Shown here piece by piece: positions 43,701 to 51,702 of a DNA stretch of 64,000 nt. Numbering within the stretch: the first letter of the stretch is position 1; each line of letters opens with the position of its first letter. The position numbers were made by a program, and so were the translations under genes. A model generated the notes under the pieces. The model saw nothing but the letters and a program-made list of their open reading frames with translations, did no database searches and was not told where the DNA came from. This DNA comes from Candidatus Xianfuyuplasma coldseepsis. Lineage in GTDB: Bacteria > Bacillota_I > Bacilli_A > Izemoplasmatales > Izemoplasmataceae. Location: contig NZ_CP048914.1 of assembly GCF_014023125.1 (NCBI RefSeq), forward strand, positions 558,001 through 622,000, given 5' to 3'.

Positions 43701-44345
43701 AATCAGGATATGACCTTTGAAGAAATCAATCAACACTACTTCATGGGAAAAGCTCCGGAATTCTTACGTGATCACTTTGAAACCAATAACCCACGAGGGG
43801 CAACCGTTGAGTTTACCTCGATAATGCCCAATAGCGATCTTCCCGGTTTCTATGATATGGCATATAGTATGGTGACACCAACCTTTACCAAACAACATAA
43901 CGTTACCGTTATTTTATGGATGGTAGATGGCATGCCGATGTTTGAGTTCTACGATCCCAATAACGACTGTCACAACGATCCCTATGCATGTGTGACACCA
44001 ATGATGTTTGAACACAATTTAGATATTCTGAATCCGTTTGTCGAAGAGTTCTTCGTATTGTTAAATGATCCTACATTCAGTGATGATATGATCGCAGCAA
44101 TGTTTACTGATTGGATGGCTCCGGAGTCCTTATTGAGTTACCGAGCAAATGGAAATGGTGGAGCTGTATTTGTCTTTGAACGAATCGATGCACCCGATGA
44201 TATCACGGTTGATCCATTCTTCACCGTAACCTATACCGTTACACTACCAGATCAAGAGACCGTTACAGAGTCCTTCCGTGTTCAGTTTGTCTATACGGAA
44301 ATGGGACTGTTAATGGGTATCGAAAAAGCAGACGTTAAACGTTAA
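40749..44345 (+). CDS. 1198-residue surface lipoprotein of nine degenerate repeats
   Basis: Signal peptide MKRIVLLGIVLLTGFTLSGC (lipobox LSGC). After a ~110-residue N-terminal part come nine consecutive units of roughly 100-120 residues, each starting with a helix such as FxxFIxDYLxxxISDxDLxxxYF, then FxxxRQxDLTxG and strands ending VRVNRIxMALYLEFD. Units 1-3 are close copies; 4-5 form a second subtype (KRPGRIR); 6-9 are divergent. Links between units hold an acidic Cys motif such as DTDDDCDGIDDDCD, resembling calcium-binding thrombospondin-3/EF-hand loops. No enzyme motif seen. Probably a surface adhesin or binding protein. AAAGGAG precedes the ATG, and the gene is transcribed alone. Confidence 0.85.
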   Translation: MKRIVLLGIVLLTGFTLSGCDLIPQSVVEQVSEELCREDPTNELCLIDDLSDITETVAEELVIDAINTLNAADPELCDTVFSITNTDLIDACKAGTLLPEGVTSFTVLTFEQTGDTYTFKGSTGETSFMEVQMTIGDVDGNMRVTSFMTTVIDDPTLPADVGATEFENFFKQFISDYLNTAITTEALVASYFETAPDSDFAKDRTETQTSGVVITYVSSDLIEPNYYKVTLEFDENGSQRTEEVAVRVNRIEMALVLEFDDIDDDCDGIDDECVVDDPVTTKEFNTLLDDFIADYLDFTISDVDLEMMYFMNNMLSDFGMSRQDDLTNGLQITVVSTMMKENNKYDVTLEFTEDGTKRTETIEVRVNRIDMALYLEFDDTDDDCDGIDDDCDAPVTTEEFTSLFNQFILDYFDTTMSDADLEMKYFMEATLFDFGMSRQEDQTSGVIISLLSATPMEDNKFTVVLEFDENGVKRTETIEVRVNRIEMALYLEFDEGIDEDCDNIEDVCENGDSLVGDEAKLLLEAYFNDYSNPDIDNETFAMYYFNNMVDDMFADMRTQDLAEGAVYELLNVNFFDDGTFEAEFSRTAGTDYWIRKRPGRIRYETSAFVVEWGNPYDEFAMGLEAIDFLKAYFNDYGNPTISNQDFADMYLGGMLTEDFAVKRDMDLADGAVFAYQTVHFNEDGSFEVEYTRTVGEDIILRKRPGRIRKRPDLLTAEWDALIDEHIETDINVVTETFTAFVSDYLNPEISNDDLQAIYFGDMDMTWFFEQRQDDLTKGLMITVVTVEPLDEYGHFLVHVDVTSGEETMREVVPVKVMKRIDQTTPLLYILDGGGEDNDCDLIGDFCEIVTDPMMAESYMELFLQEYNNPDITNDVLQMYYLDYFWMLDMRQEDLAMGLMWSIDTVEHLDDNTFLFRLSSLHAEGVVHRDIAARVYHNGSIAYFRDKGVDPDGCILTTNVCHFMTVVDDEQLIQDIFVSFLQDFVNQDMTFEEINQHYFMGKAPEFLRDHFETNNPRGATVEFTSIMPNSDLPGFYDMAYSMVTPTFTKQHNVTVILWMVDGMPMFEFYDPNNDCHNDPYACVTPMMFEHNLDILNPFVEEFFVLLNDPTFSDDMIAAMFTDWMAPESLLSYRANGNGGAVFVFERIDAPDDITVDPFFTVTYTVTLPDQETVTESFRVQFVYTEMGLLMGIEKADVKR

Positions 44346-44349
44346 AAAA

Positions 44350-44378
44350 TAAAACACAACCTCGCGGTTGTGTTTTTT
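44350..44378. terminator. bidirectional terminator
   Basis: AAACACAACC, TCGC loop, GGTTGTGTTT with T-rich tail. Confidence 0.9.
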
Positions 44379-45036
44379 ATATCTTCCAAATTCTATAATT
44401 GCGAGATGTAGCGATTGTTTGTAGTTCCTTATCTGGATTTACGCACACGGGTTCTCCGACAAGTTCTAAGATGGGTAGATCATAATGACTATCCGCATAG
44501 GATTTGCTGTTGTTGTAATCAACATCTATAAAAGAGGATTCAATGAGTTCTCTTTTTTTATTATGAATGATGATGTCCACTTCTTTTGATGTTAGTCGTT
44601 TTCCATCTATAATCCATGAGGTACCAAGAACGGTATCAAAACCATCCGTTAGAAACGGTTGTAAGATATTTGTGAAGTTCCCAGATAAAAGTACGGTGTG
44701 ATACCCTTCCTGTTTATCTTGTTTCAGTTGGTTTTTAATATCACTCGATATAAACGGTTGTACTTGATCATGAAAACTCTGGAGAAATGCGTTTAATGTT
44801 TCTTCATCTACCGATGAAAATAAATCAGCAGTTAAAGCCATTGCATGACTACGAAATGTCGCCTTGTCAAAACCACATAAATGAAGTTTATGAAACAGAT
44901 ACGTTATTGTTATTTTTGACCAGATGCAACGATGAGTTTTTTGATTGATTTTCATTGATTTCCATAATTTATAGAGAAATGGGAGTGTTTGGATGTGAAC
45001 ATAGGTTCCATCAAAATCATAAATTGCAAGTTTCAT
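44377..45036 (-). CDS. HAD-superfamily phosphatase (subfamily IB, SerB-like)
   Basis: 219 residues. Motif I YDFDGT near the N-terminus carries the nucleophile and acid/base aspartates, motif II is LLSGNF, and motif III/IV is KSYADSHYDLPILELVGEPVCVNPD, typical of HAD-IB enzymes such as phosphoserine phosphatase relatives. Substrate unknown. The ATG at 45036 follows GGAGGGA; the frame extends upstream without a binding site. Confidence 0.87.
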   Translation of the reverse strand: MKLAIYDFDGTYVHIQTLPFLYKLWKSMKINQKTHRCIWSKITITYLFHKLHLCGFDKATFRSHAMALTADLFSSVDEETLNAFLQSFHDQVQPFISSDIKNQLKQDKQEGYHTVLLSGNFTNILQPFLTDGFDTVLGTSWIIDGKRLTSKEVDIIIHNKKRELIESSFIDVDYNNSKSYADSHYDLPILELVGEPVCVNPDKELQTIATSRNYRIWKI

Positions 45037-45129
45037 AGGAATCCCTCCGATAGCGTCATTATAACATAAAGTGTTCGTATTTATAATTATTTTGTATAAC
45101 AACTACAAGTTGTTGAAATTTAGTGTGTA

Positions 45130-45162
45130 TGAAAACATTTTCATTAAATGTAATCGTTTTCA
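45130..45162. promoter_or_regulatory. two cre-like boxes upstream of the liv promoter
   Basis: TGTAATCGTTTTCA (45149-45162) matches the catabolite-responsive consensus TGWAANCGNTNWCA at every defined position, and TGAAAACATTTTCA (45130-45143) matches with one change (CG to CA). Both lie just upstream of the -35, 19 bp apart centre to centre, a position more suited to activation than to roadblock. A LacI-family protein such as CcpA, or the one at 57297, would bind. Confidence 0.6.
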
Positions 45163-45175
45163 TATTTAAATGGGG

Positions 45176-45204
45176 TTGTTTACTTTAATTAGGTATAGTA
45201 TTAT
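45176..45204 (+). promoter_or_regulatory. promoter of the liv operon
   Basis: TTGTTT (45176-45181), 17-bp spacer, TATTAT (45199-45204), 38 bp before the livK start. Confidence 0.55.
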
Positions 45205-45241
45205 TTTTACAAAATTATTTTTTACGAAAGAGGAGAGATTT

Positions 45242-46366
45242 ATGAAGAAAGTACTTGTTTTACTCGCAACGTTTGTACTTGCATTTTCACTAAGTGCTTG
45301 TAAGAGTGAGGAAGACACAGTTAAGTTGGGGGTAATTGGACCACTTACTGGAGCCTATTCATTCTATGGAGAAGCTGTTGAAAATGGAGCAAAACTAGCC
45401 GCAGATGAAATCAACGCAGCTGGGGGAGTATTAGGAATGGACTTAGTAATATTTGCTGAAGATAGTGAGGGAGACGCCGAAACCGGTGTTAACGCGTATA
45501 GAAAATTAGTTGATAACGATGAAATTGATGCGTTAATTGGTGGGACTTTCAGTGGAGTAACCGATGGTTTAAAAGATTTAGCCATTGCTGATGGACTACC
45601 CGTATTATCACCTACTGCTACTCGTGATGACATTACACTCGAAGCAGACAATGTATTCCGTGTATGTTACAACGATAGTTTCCAAGGTAGTGTTGCTGCA
45701 GTATTTGCTGCAGAAGATTTAAGTGCTACAAAAGCAGCTGTTATGTTTAACAGTGATGATCCATACAGTGCCGGTCTAGCCGATGCATTCAAGGCTGAGT
45801 TCGATGCTCGTTCATTGGCATACGATGAATATGAGTTTAGTGCAACAGATGTTGATTTTAGTGCACAACTAACCAACATTGAAGCAGGAGACTACGATGT
45901 AGTATTCTTACCTGCCTATGTAGCTGAAATTGGACCAATCCTTCAAAAAGCAGATGAGTTAGGAATTGACATTCCATTTATCGGTGGAGATGGATGGGAT
46001 GGAATTGAAGCCGATTATGCGGATGAAGCAGAGGGCAACTATTTCACAAACCATTACTCAAAATCCGATACTGCTGATGCGGTTGTTGATTTTGTAGCAG
46101 CATATGAAGCAGCATATGGTTCAACACCAAATGCCTTGGCAGCTCTTGCATATGATGCTGTATATGTTATGGCACAAGCTATGGAAGATGCAGGATCTAC
46201 GGATTCCGCTGATGTTATCGCAGCATTGAGCGCAGTATCGTACGCTGGTGCAGTTACATCAGATCTACCAATTACCTTTAATGACGATGGTGACCCTGTT
46301 AAATCAATCACAATCCTACAAGTTACATCCGGTGACTTTACATTTATTAAAAAAGTTAACCCATAA
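45242..46366 (+). CDS. livK: branched-chain amino acid ABC transporter substrate-binding lipoprotein
   Basis: 374 residues with a lipoprotein signal (LATFVLAFSLSAC) and a type I periplasmic-binding fold (Peripla_BP_6): KLGVIGPLTGAYSFYGEAVENG, ALIGGTFSGVTDGLKDLA, LPVLSPTATRD. Captures Leu/Ile/Val or related amino acids and delivers them to the LivHM permease. AGGAGAG precedes the ATG at 45242. First gene of livKHMGF, followed by an 11-bp hairpin that may enrich its mRNA. Confidence 0.93.
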   Translation: MKKVLVLLATFVLAFSLSACKSEEDTVKLGVIGPLTGAYSFYGEAVENGAKLAADEINAAGGVLGMDLVIFAEDSEGDAETGVNAYRKLVDNDEIDALIGGTFSGVTDGLKDLAIADGLPVLSPTATRDDITLEADNVFRVCYNDSFQGSVAAVFAAEDLSATKAAVMFNSDDPYSAGLADAFKAEFDARSLAYDEYEFSATDVDFSAQLTNIEAGDYDVVFLPAYVAEIGPILQKADELGIDIPFIGGDGWDGIEADYADEAEGNYFTNHYSKSDTADAVVDFVAAYEAAYGSTPNALAALAYDAVYVMAQAMEDAGSTDSADVIAALSAVSYAGAVTSDLPITFNDDGDPVKSITILQVTSGDFTFIKKVNP

Positions 46367-46378
46367 GAGATAATTATT

Positions 46379-46404
46379 GATAGGGAAGAGAGATCTTCCC
46401 TATC
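46379..46404 (+). terminator. intercistronic hairpin between livK and livH
   Basis: GATAGGGAAGA, GAGA loop, TCTTCCCTATC: perfect 11-bp stem with only a weak T-tail. Probably a partial terminator or mRNA stabiliser that raises binding-protein expression over the permease genes. Confidence 0.6.
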
Positions 46405-46428
46405 TTACACTTGATTAGAGGTGACATC

Positions 46429-47316
46429 ATGGAACTATTTATTCGGCAAATCATAAACGGATTAAGTACAGGTAGTATTTATGCTTTAATCGCTGTTGGT
46501 TATACAATGGTGTATGGTATCATCAAATTAATTAACTTTGCACATGGTGAAGTAATGATGTTTGGTGCTTATTTTGCGTTTTTATTTGCCTATTCATTTA
46601 ACATATTGGAACTACCATTTTTTGTAATTATTCTTCTATCGATGTCGTTCGCAGCGTTAATGGGAATTGTCATTGAGCGTCTAGCGTATAAAAAATTACG
46701 CAAAGCGCCACGAATATCCGCATTAATTACGGCGATTGGTATGAGTTTGTTTCTCCAAAATCTTGCATTGTTGATATGGGGATCAGAAAAACGAAAAATG
46801 GAACCTCTTGTATCTATAGAACCCGTTAGTATCTTTGGATTCGAGGTTTCACGATTAACCTTGGTAACAATTGGACTTTCGATCACATTCATGATTATAT
46901 TACGGATTTTTATTCACACAACAAAACCCGGTAAAGCCATGCGTGCCGTATCGCAAGATAAAGAAGCGGCATTGCTAATGGGAATTAATGTGAATACGAT
47001 TATATCTTTAACATTTGCAATCGGGAGTGCCCTAGGGGCATTAGGTGGTATTTTCTATGCCATGACATACGGACAAGTGTATCCAACTATGGGAGTAATG
47101 CCTGGTCTAAAAGCCTTTATTGCTGCTGTTTTTGGTGGTATTGGAAATATTACAGGTGCGATGATTGGTGGCTATGTAATTGGTATTATTGAAAACTTAA
47201 CCAAAGCATACACAACTGGTGAATGGACCGATGCAATTGCGTTTGCCTTATTAATCATTATCTTATTGTTTAAGCCAACTGGATTGCTTGGTAAAAACAA
47301 AAAAGAGAAGGTGTAA
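46429..47316 (+). CDS. livH: branched-chain amino acid ABC permease LivH
   Basis: 295 residues, about eight membrane helices. LivH signature GLSTGSIYALIAVGYTMVYGIIKLINFAHGE at the start and GLKAFIAAVFGGIGNITGAMIGG near the end. Forms the channel with LivM. AGAGGTGACATC precedes the ATG at 46429. Stop is two bases before the livM start. Confidence 0.95.
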   Translation: MELFIRQIINGLSTGSIYALIAVGYTMVYGIIKLINFAHGEVMMFGAYFAFLFAYSFNILELPFFVIILLSMSFAALMGIVIERLAYKKLRKAPRISALITAIGMSLFLQNLALLIWGSEKRKMEPLVSIEPVSIFGFEVSRLTLVTIGLSITFMIILRIFIHTTKPGKAMRAVSQDKEAALLMGINVNTIISLTFAIGSALGALGGIFYAMTYGQVYPTMGVMPGLKAFIAAVFGGIGNITGAMIGGYVIGIIENLTKAYTTGEWTDAIAFALLIIILLFKPTGLLGKNKKEKV

Positions 47317-47318
47317 AA

Positions 47319-48335
47319 ATGAATGCCATTAAACAAGCATTATTAAATGCCTTCACAGAAACCAAAAAAGTTGTCGTTGAACGGTGGATGATTTTTGCGA
47401 TTGTCTTTGGATTCTACGCTGTTGTATCGATTTTGATCGCAACTGGAACATTAAACCGTTATTATACGTTTTTATTAATCAGTGTTATGATTATGATTGT
47501 CCTAGCAGCAAGTCTAAATATTGCCACAGGATTCTTAGGACAGTTGGTACTAGGTCACGCAGGATTTATGGCAATAGGTGCCTATACGGCTGGATTAATA
47601 GCAATACAAATTAAGGATCATATTGGTAGCGATTATTTAATCTTTTTCATTAGCTCAATCGGAGCCATGATTACCGCAGGTATCGCAGGATTACTCGTGG
47701 GGACTCCTGCACTACGATTACGTGGGGATTATTTAGGAATCATGACCTTAGGGTTCGGTGAAATCGTTCGTTTAATTATCCGTAACGTAGAATTCACTGG
47801 AGGGACCTTTGGTTTGAAAGGAATTCCTCGATTGATGACATTTCCGATGGCATTGCTCACCACAGTGATTGTGGTAACCATTATCTATATGTTTATTAAT
47901 TCTCGTCATGGTCGCGCAATCATTTCCATCCGTGAAGATGAAATAGCTAGTGAAAACGTCGGAATTAATATTACCAGGTTCAAATTACTCGGCTTTATTG
48001 TTGCATCGATGTTTGCAGGTGTTGGAGGATCGATGTTTGCCTTTAAAGAAGCGATTCTATATCCGCAATCTTTTGACTTTATTCGTTCCGTTGAAATATT
48101 TGTTGTTGTAGTTCTCGGTGGAATGGGTAGTTTATCCGGTACAATGATTAGTGCCTTTATCTTAATATTTGTTCCTGAGTTATTACGTGATTTTGATCAG
48201 TATCGATATTTGACATATTCATCACTACTGATTATCATTATGTTATATCGTCCACAAGGATTAATGGGAAAACGAGAAATATTCTCATTTAAGAAACGAC
48301 GTAAGCTAATAGATTCATCGATGAATCTTGATTGA
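47319..48335 (+). CDS. livM: branched-chain amino acid ABC permease LivM
   Basis: 338 residues with about ten helices. LivM-type motifs: LNIATGFLGQLVLGHAGFMAIGAYTAG, RGDYLGIMTLGFGEIVRLI and ILYPQSFDFIRSVEIFVVVVLGGMGSLSGT. Partner of LivH. AAGGTG precedes the ATG. The basic C-terminal tail ends 14 bases before the livG start. Confidence 0.95.
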   Translation: MNAIKQALLNAFTETKKVVVERWMIFAIVFGFYAVVSILIATGTLNRYYTFLLISVMIMIVLAASLNIATGFLGQLVLGHAGFMAIGAYTAGLIAIQIKDHIGSDYLIFFISSIGAMITAGIAGLLVGTPALRLRGDYLGIMTLGFGEIVRLIIRNVEFTGGTFGLKGIPRLMTFPMALLTTVIVVTIIYMFINSRHGRAIISIREDEIASENVGINITRFKLLGFIVASMFAGVGGSMFAFKEAILYPQSFDFIRSVEIFVVVVLGGMGSLSGTMISAFILIFVPELLRDFDQYRYLTYSSLLIIIMLYRPQGLMGKREIFSFKKRRKLIDSSMNLD

Positions 48336-48349
48336 AAGGAGGATATCAT

Positions 48350-49108
48350 ATGCCTGTATTGGAAGTAAAAGATTTAAGTATCCACTTCGGTGGACTTAAA
48401 GCCGTTGATGCGTTTGACATCACCATTCATGATAATGAGTTAGTAGGATTAATTGGTCCAAATGGTGCTGGTAAAACGACTGTTTTCAACATGTTGACAG
48501 GTGTTTATATCCCTACCGAAGGAACAATCCATTTAAACAGCCAATTAACCAATGGGAAAAAACCAAATGAGATTGTCATGCTCGGTAGCAGTCGAACTTT
48601 TCAAAACATTCGTCTGTTTAAAAATATGACAGTGTTAGAGAATATAAAAGTCGCCTATCATAATCACATGAACTACAACATATTTGATAGCATCTTTAAG
48701 ACAAAACGATATCGTAGCGAAGAAGAAAAAGCTGATCAAGTGTCTTTTGATTTATTAAAAGTGTTTGAACTAGAAGGATATGCCGATGAACTTGCGATGA
48801 ATTTACCCTATGGTAAGCAACGCAAGTTAGAAATCGCACGTGCACTTGCAACGCAGCCGAAAATCTTATTACTGGATGAACCAGCTGCTGGTATGAATCC
48901 CCAGGAAACAGATGAACTAATGGAAACAATTAAGCTAATCAAAGATCGCTTTGAGATTTCAGTACTACTCATTGAACATGATATGAAACTTGTAATGGGA
49001 ATTTGTGAACGCATTGTGGTCATCGACTATGGTAAGATTATTGCCAAGGGTACACCTACTGAAATTCGTAAAAATCCAGATGTCATCAAGGCATATTTAG
49101 GAGAATAA
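48350..49108 (+). CDS. livG: branched-chain amino acid ABC ATPase LivG
   Basis: 252 residues. Walker A GPNGAGKTT, a signature reading NLPYGKQRKLEIARALA (LivG-type variant of LSGGQ), Walker B ILLLDEPAAGMNP, and the LivG-specific MLTGVYIPTEG and SRTFQNIRLF stretches. The ATG at 48350 follows GAAAGGAGG, so it does not overlap livM. Energises amino-acid import with LivF. Confidence 0.95.
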   Translation: MPVLEVKDLSIHFGGLKAVDAFDITIHDNELVGLIGPNGAGKTTVFNMLTGVYIPTEGTIHLNSQLTNGKKPNEIVMLGSSRTFQNIRLFKNMTVLENIKVAYHNHMNYNIFDSIFKTKRYRSEEEKADQVSFDLLKVFELEGYADELAMNLPYGKQRKLEIARALATQPKILLLDEPAAGMNPQETDELMETIKLIKDRFEISVLLIEHDMKLVMGICERIVVIDYGKIIAKGTPTEIRKNPDVIKAYLGE

Positions 49109-49110
49109 GT

Positions 49111-49818
49111 ATGTTATTAGAAGTTAAAAACCTTCATGTTCATTATGGCGTGATACATGCCATTAAAGGTGTTAGTTTCAATGTTGAAGAAGGAAAAATT
49201 GTCACCTTAATTGGTTCTAATGGAGCCGGTAAGACAACCATATTAAAAACGATATCACAAATTCTAAATCAAACCGAGGGTGAGATTCTGTTTCTCGGTA
49301 ACTCAATGAGTGATTATCAACCTCATCAAATTGTCAAAATGGGAATTTCTCAAGTCCCTGAAGGTCGACGGGTCTTTCCTGACTTAACTGTCTTAGAGAA
49401 CCTTCAAATGGGCGCATATTATCGCAAAGATAAAGAAGCAATTGCGAAGGATTTAGAGACTGTCTATATGCGCTTTCCTAGATTAAAAGAGCGTACCAAT
49501 CAAACGGCTGGTACACTAAGTGGTGGTGAGCAACAAATGCTTGCCATGGGAAGAGCCTTAATGAGTCATCCAAAAATATTACTTCTGGATGAACCATCAA
49601 TGGGTCTGGCTCCAATTCTGGTTGATGAGATATTTAGTATCATCGATGATATTCATAGAGCAGGTACAACGATTTTACTTGTTGAACAAAATGCCAATCG
49701 CGCACTGCATGTATCCGATTATGGATATGTGTTGGAAACTGGTAAAATCATTGCCCAAGGAAAAGCCACAGATTTACTGAATGATGAAAAAGTAAAAGAA
49801 GCTTATTTAAGCGCTTAA
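49111..49818 (+). CDS. livF: branched-chain amino acid ABC ATPase LivF
   Basis: 235 residues. Walker A GSNGAGKTT, ISQVPEGRRVFPDLTVLENL (LivF hallmark), signature TLSGGEQQMLAMGRAL, Walker B ILLLDEPSMGLAP. Starts two bases after livG. Last gene of the operon; no terminator is visible between its stop and the T-box, so some transcripts may run into the asnB leader. Confidence 0.95.
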   Translation: MLLEVKNLHVHYGVIHAIKGVSFNVEEGKIVTLIGSNGAGKTTILKTISQILNQTEGEILFLGNSMSDYQPHQIVKMGISQVPEGRRVFPDLTVLENLQMGAYYRKDKEAIAKDLETVYMRFPRLKERTNQTAGTLSGGEQQMLAMGRALMSHPKILLLDEPSMGLAPILVDEIFSIIDDIHRAGTTILLVEQNANRALHVSDYGYVLETGKIIAQGKATDLLNDEKVKEAYLSA

Positions 49819-49821
49819 TAA

Positions 49822-50078
49822 CGAAGAATAGGATAGGTACATTGCGCCCCTGTTTCAAGCGAATTCGGGATGGTGGAAGCCGGACAAAAAGACGTGATTG
49901 TATAACCCCTAGGAGTTGCCATTTGAAATAATAGTAGAATCGGCCGGATTGTAGACCGTTATCACACTACATTCTTTTGATTGAAAGAAACAAAGTGGCC
50001 AATATGGCAAACTGGGTGGCACCGCGGAAACTGTAAAGCAGTATTCGTCCCTGCAAGGGGACAATACTGCTTTTTTTA
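49822..50078 (+). promoter_or_regulatory. T-box riboswitch for tRNA-Asn
   Basis: Leader of asnB. The antiterminator T-box reads GTGGCACCGCGG (50016-50027) and its tRNA-acceptor bulge is TGGC, which pairs with a G73 discriminator, as in tRNA-Asn. The stem I distal part GGGATGGTGGAAGCC and the run-up CCCTAGGAGTTGCC are recognisable. Aligning the latter with known T-boxes puts AAC (49904-49906), an Asn codon, in the specifier position. The terminator AGCAGTATT/AATACTGCT plus T7 (50037-50077) completes it. Uncharged tRNA-Asn would turn on asnB. Confidence 0.9.
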
Positions 50079-50103
50079 TACTTATTTAAAGGAGATGAAT
50101 AAC

Positions 50104-51669
50104 ATGTGTGGAATTATTGTTTCAACTTCACCAAAAACAGACGCACTAACCAAACACATAACCTTACAAAAACGAGGTCCAGATCAAGTAGAAATACACC
50201 ACGTTGATACAATCCAATTCGGGTTTCATCGTCTAGCGATTATGGATTTGGACCCTACTGGGATGCAACCTTTTACCAAAGATGGTATTACACTAGTTGC
50301 AAATGCCGAAATCTACAACTACAAAAGCATCAGATCCCAATACCCATCGTATCCCTATCAAAGCGAAAGCGATTGTGAAGTTCTTCTTCCGCTATATCAA
50401 GAATTTGGGGTAGAGATGTTTGCGATGCTTGATGCTGAATTTGCCGTCGTGCTGTATGATCAACAACACAGTCTCATCATTGCTGGACGAGATCCAATTG
50501 GTATCCGTCCGCTCTTCTACGGGTATCATAAAGACGATAATAAGATTATCTTTGCCAGTGAGGCCAAAGCATTAATCGACATCGTTGATAAGGTCCATCC
50601 GTTCCCTCCCGGACACTATTATATTGATGGTGCATTTGTCAAATACCACACAATTGATGAGGTGACAGATTTCCACGAAGAACCATTTGAAGACATCATC
50701 AAACATATCCGTGAAAAACTGATTACTGGTGTGACAAAGCGTTTGGATAGTGATGCGCCGATGGGATTCTTATTAAGTGGAGGGCTGGATTCAAGTATTG
50801 TTTGTGCAATCGCTCAAAAATACGTCAAACAACCAATTAGAACCTTTGCCATCGGTATGGATACCGATCCGATTGATTTGAAATACGCAGCGCAAGTTGC
50901 ACAGTATATTGGTAGTGATCATACTGAAGTACGAATCACAAAAGAGGATGTTCTATCTTCTTTAAAAGAGGTTATCTATGCTCTTGAGACGTATGATATC
51001 ACGACAATACGGGCCAGTATGGGGATGTATTTACTCAGTTCCTACATCCATAAACATACAGATATAAAAGTCCTTCAAACGGGCGAAGTAAGTGATGAGT
51101 TATTCGGGTACAAATACACCGACTTTGCTCCTACGCCTAAAGCGTTTCAAGACGAGAGCTTAAAACGTATTAGAGAACTCTATCAATACGATGTCCTTCG
51201 GGCAGATCGATGTCTTGCTGCAAATAGTTTAGAAGCTCGAGTACCATTTGCTGATCTTGCTTTTGTTCAGTATGTTTTACGGATATCACCTCTATATAAA
51301 ATGAACAAATACAAAATGGGAAAATACCTTTTACGTAAAGCCTTTGAAGTATCGTGGCTACCACGTGATATTGTATATCGTGAAAAAGCCGCATTTAGTG
51401 ATGCGGTTGGACATAGTTTGGTTGATGAACTGAAAGCGTTCGCTGAACAGTCGTACAGTGATAAAGACTTTAATATCAAAAAGAAACACTTTACTCCAGA
51501 ACTTATTAGTAAAGAGGCCTTACTCTATCGGGAAATTTTTGAAATGTACTATCCTAGTCATGGTCATTTGATTCCCGGTTACTGGATGCCAAATAAAGAG
51601 TGGGATGGTTGTGACGTGAACGATCCGAGTGCTCGGGTACTCGCCAACTATGGGGATAGCGGTAAGTAA
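50104..51669 (+). CDS. asnB: asparagine synthetase (glutamine-hydrolysing)
   Basis: 521 residues. The N-terminal glutaminase domain begins MCGIIV with the catalytic Cys2 after Met removal, and QFGFHRLAIMDLDPTGMQPF and NAEIYNYKSI match the class II amidotransferase fold. The synthetase domain has the pyrophosphate loop FLLSGGLDSSIVCAIA. Converts aspartate, glutamine and ATP into asparagine. AAAGGAG precedes the ATG at 50104; the frame runs upstream through the T-box but that part is leader RNA. Confidence 0.95.
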   Translation: MCGIIVSTSPKTDALTKHITLQKRGPDQVEIHHVDTIQFGFHRLAIMDLDPTGMQPFTKDGITLVANAEIYNYKSIRSQYPSYPYQSESDCEVLLPLYQEFGVEMFAMLDAEFAVVLYDQQHSLIIAGRDPIGIRPLFYGYHKDDNKIIFASEAKALIDIVDKVHPFPPGHYYIDGAFVKYHTIDEVTDFHEEPFEDIIKHIREKLITGVTKRLDSDAPMGFLLSGGLDSSIVCAIAQKYVKQPIRTFAIGMDTDPIDLKYAAQVAQYIGSDHTEVRITKEDVLSSLKEVIYALETYDITTIRASMGMYLLSSYIHKHTDIKVLQTGEVSDELFGYKYTDFAPTPKAFQDESLKRIRELYQYDVLRADRCLAANSLEARVPFADLAFVQYVLRISPLYKMNKYKMGKYLLRKAFEVSWLPRDIVYREKAAFSDAVGHSLVDELKAFAEQSYSDKDFNIKKKHFTPELISKEALLYREIFEMYYPSHGHLIPGYWMPNKEWDGCDVNDPSARVLANYGDSGK

Positions 51670-51702
51670 AAAAAGAAATGAGATCATCTCATTTCTTTTT
51701 TA
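51669..51702. terminator. bidirectional terminator
   Basis: Long palindrome AAAAAGAAATGAGAT/ATCTCATTTCTTTTT; the stop of the convergent acetyltransferase gene lies inside. Confidence 0.9.

Noticed and set aside
49981-50103. In-frame extension of asnB upstream of its ATG
   Set aside because: It covers the T-box antiterminator and terminator; the mature enzyme must begin MCGI for its catalytic N-terminal Cys.
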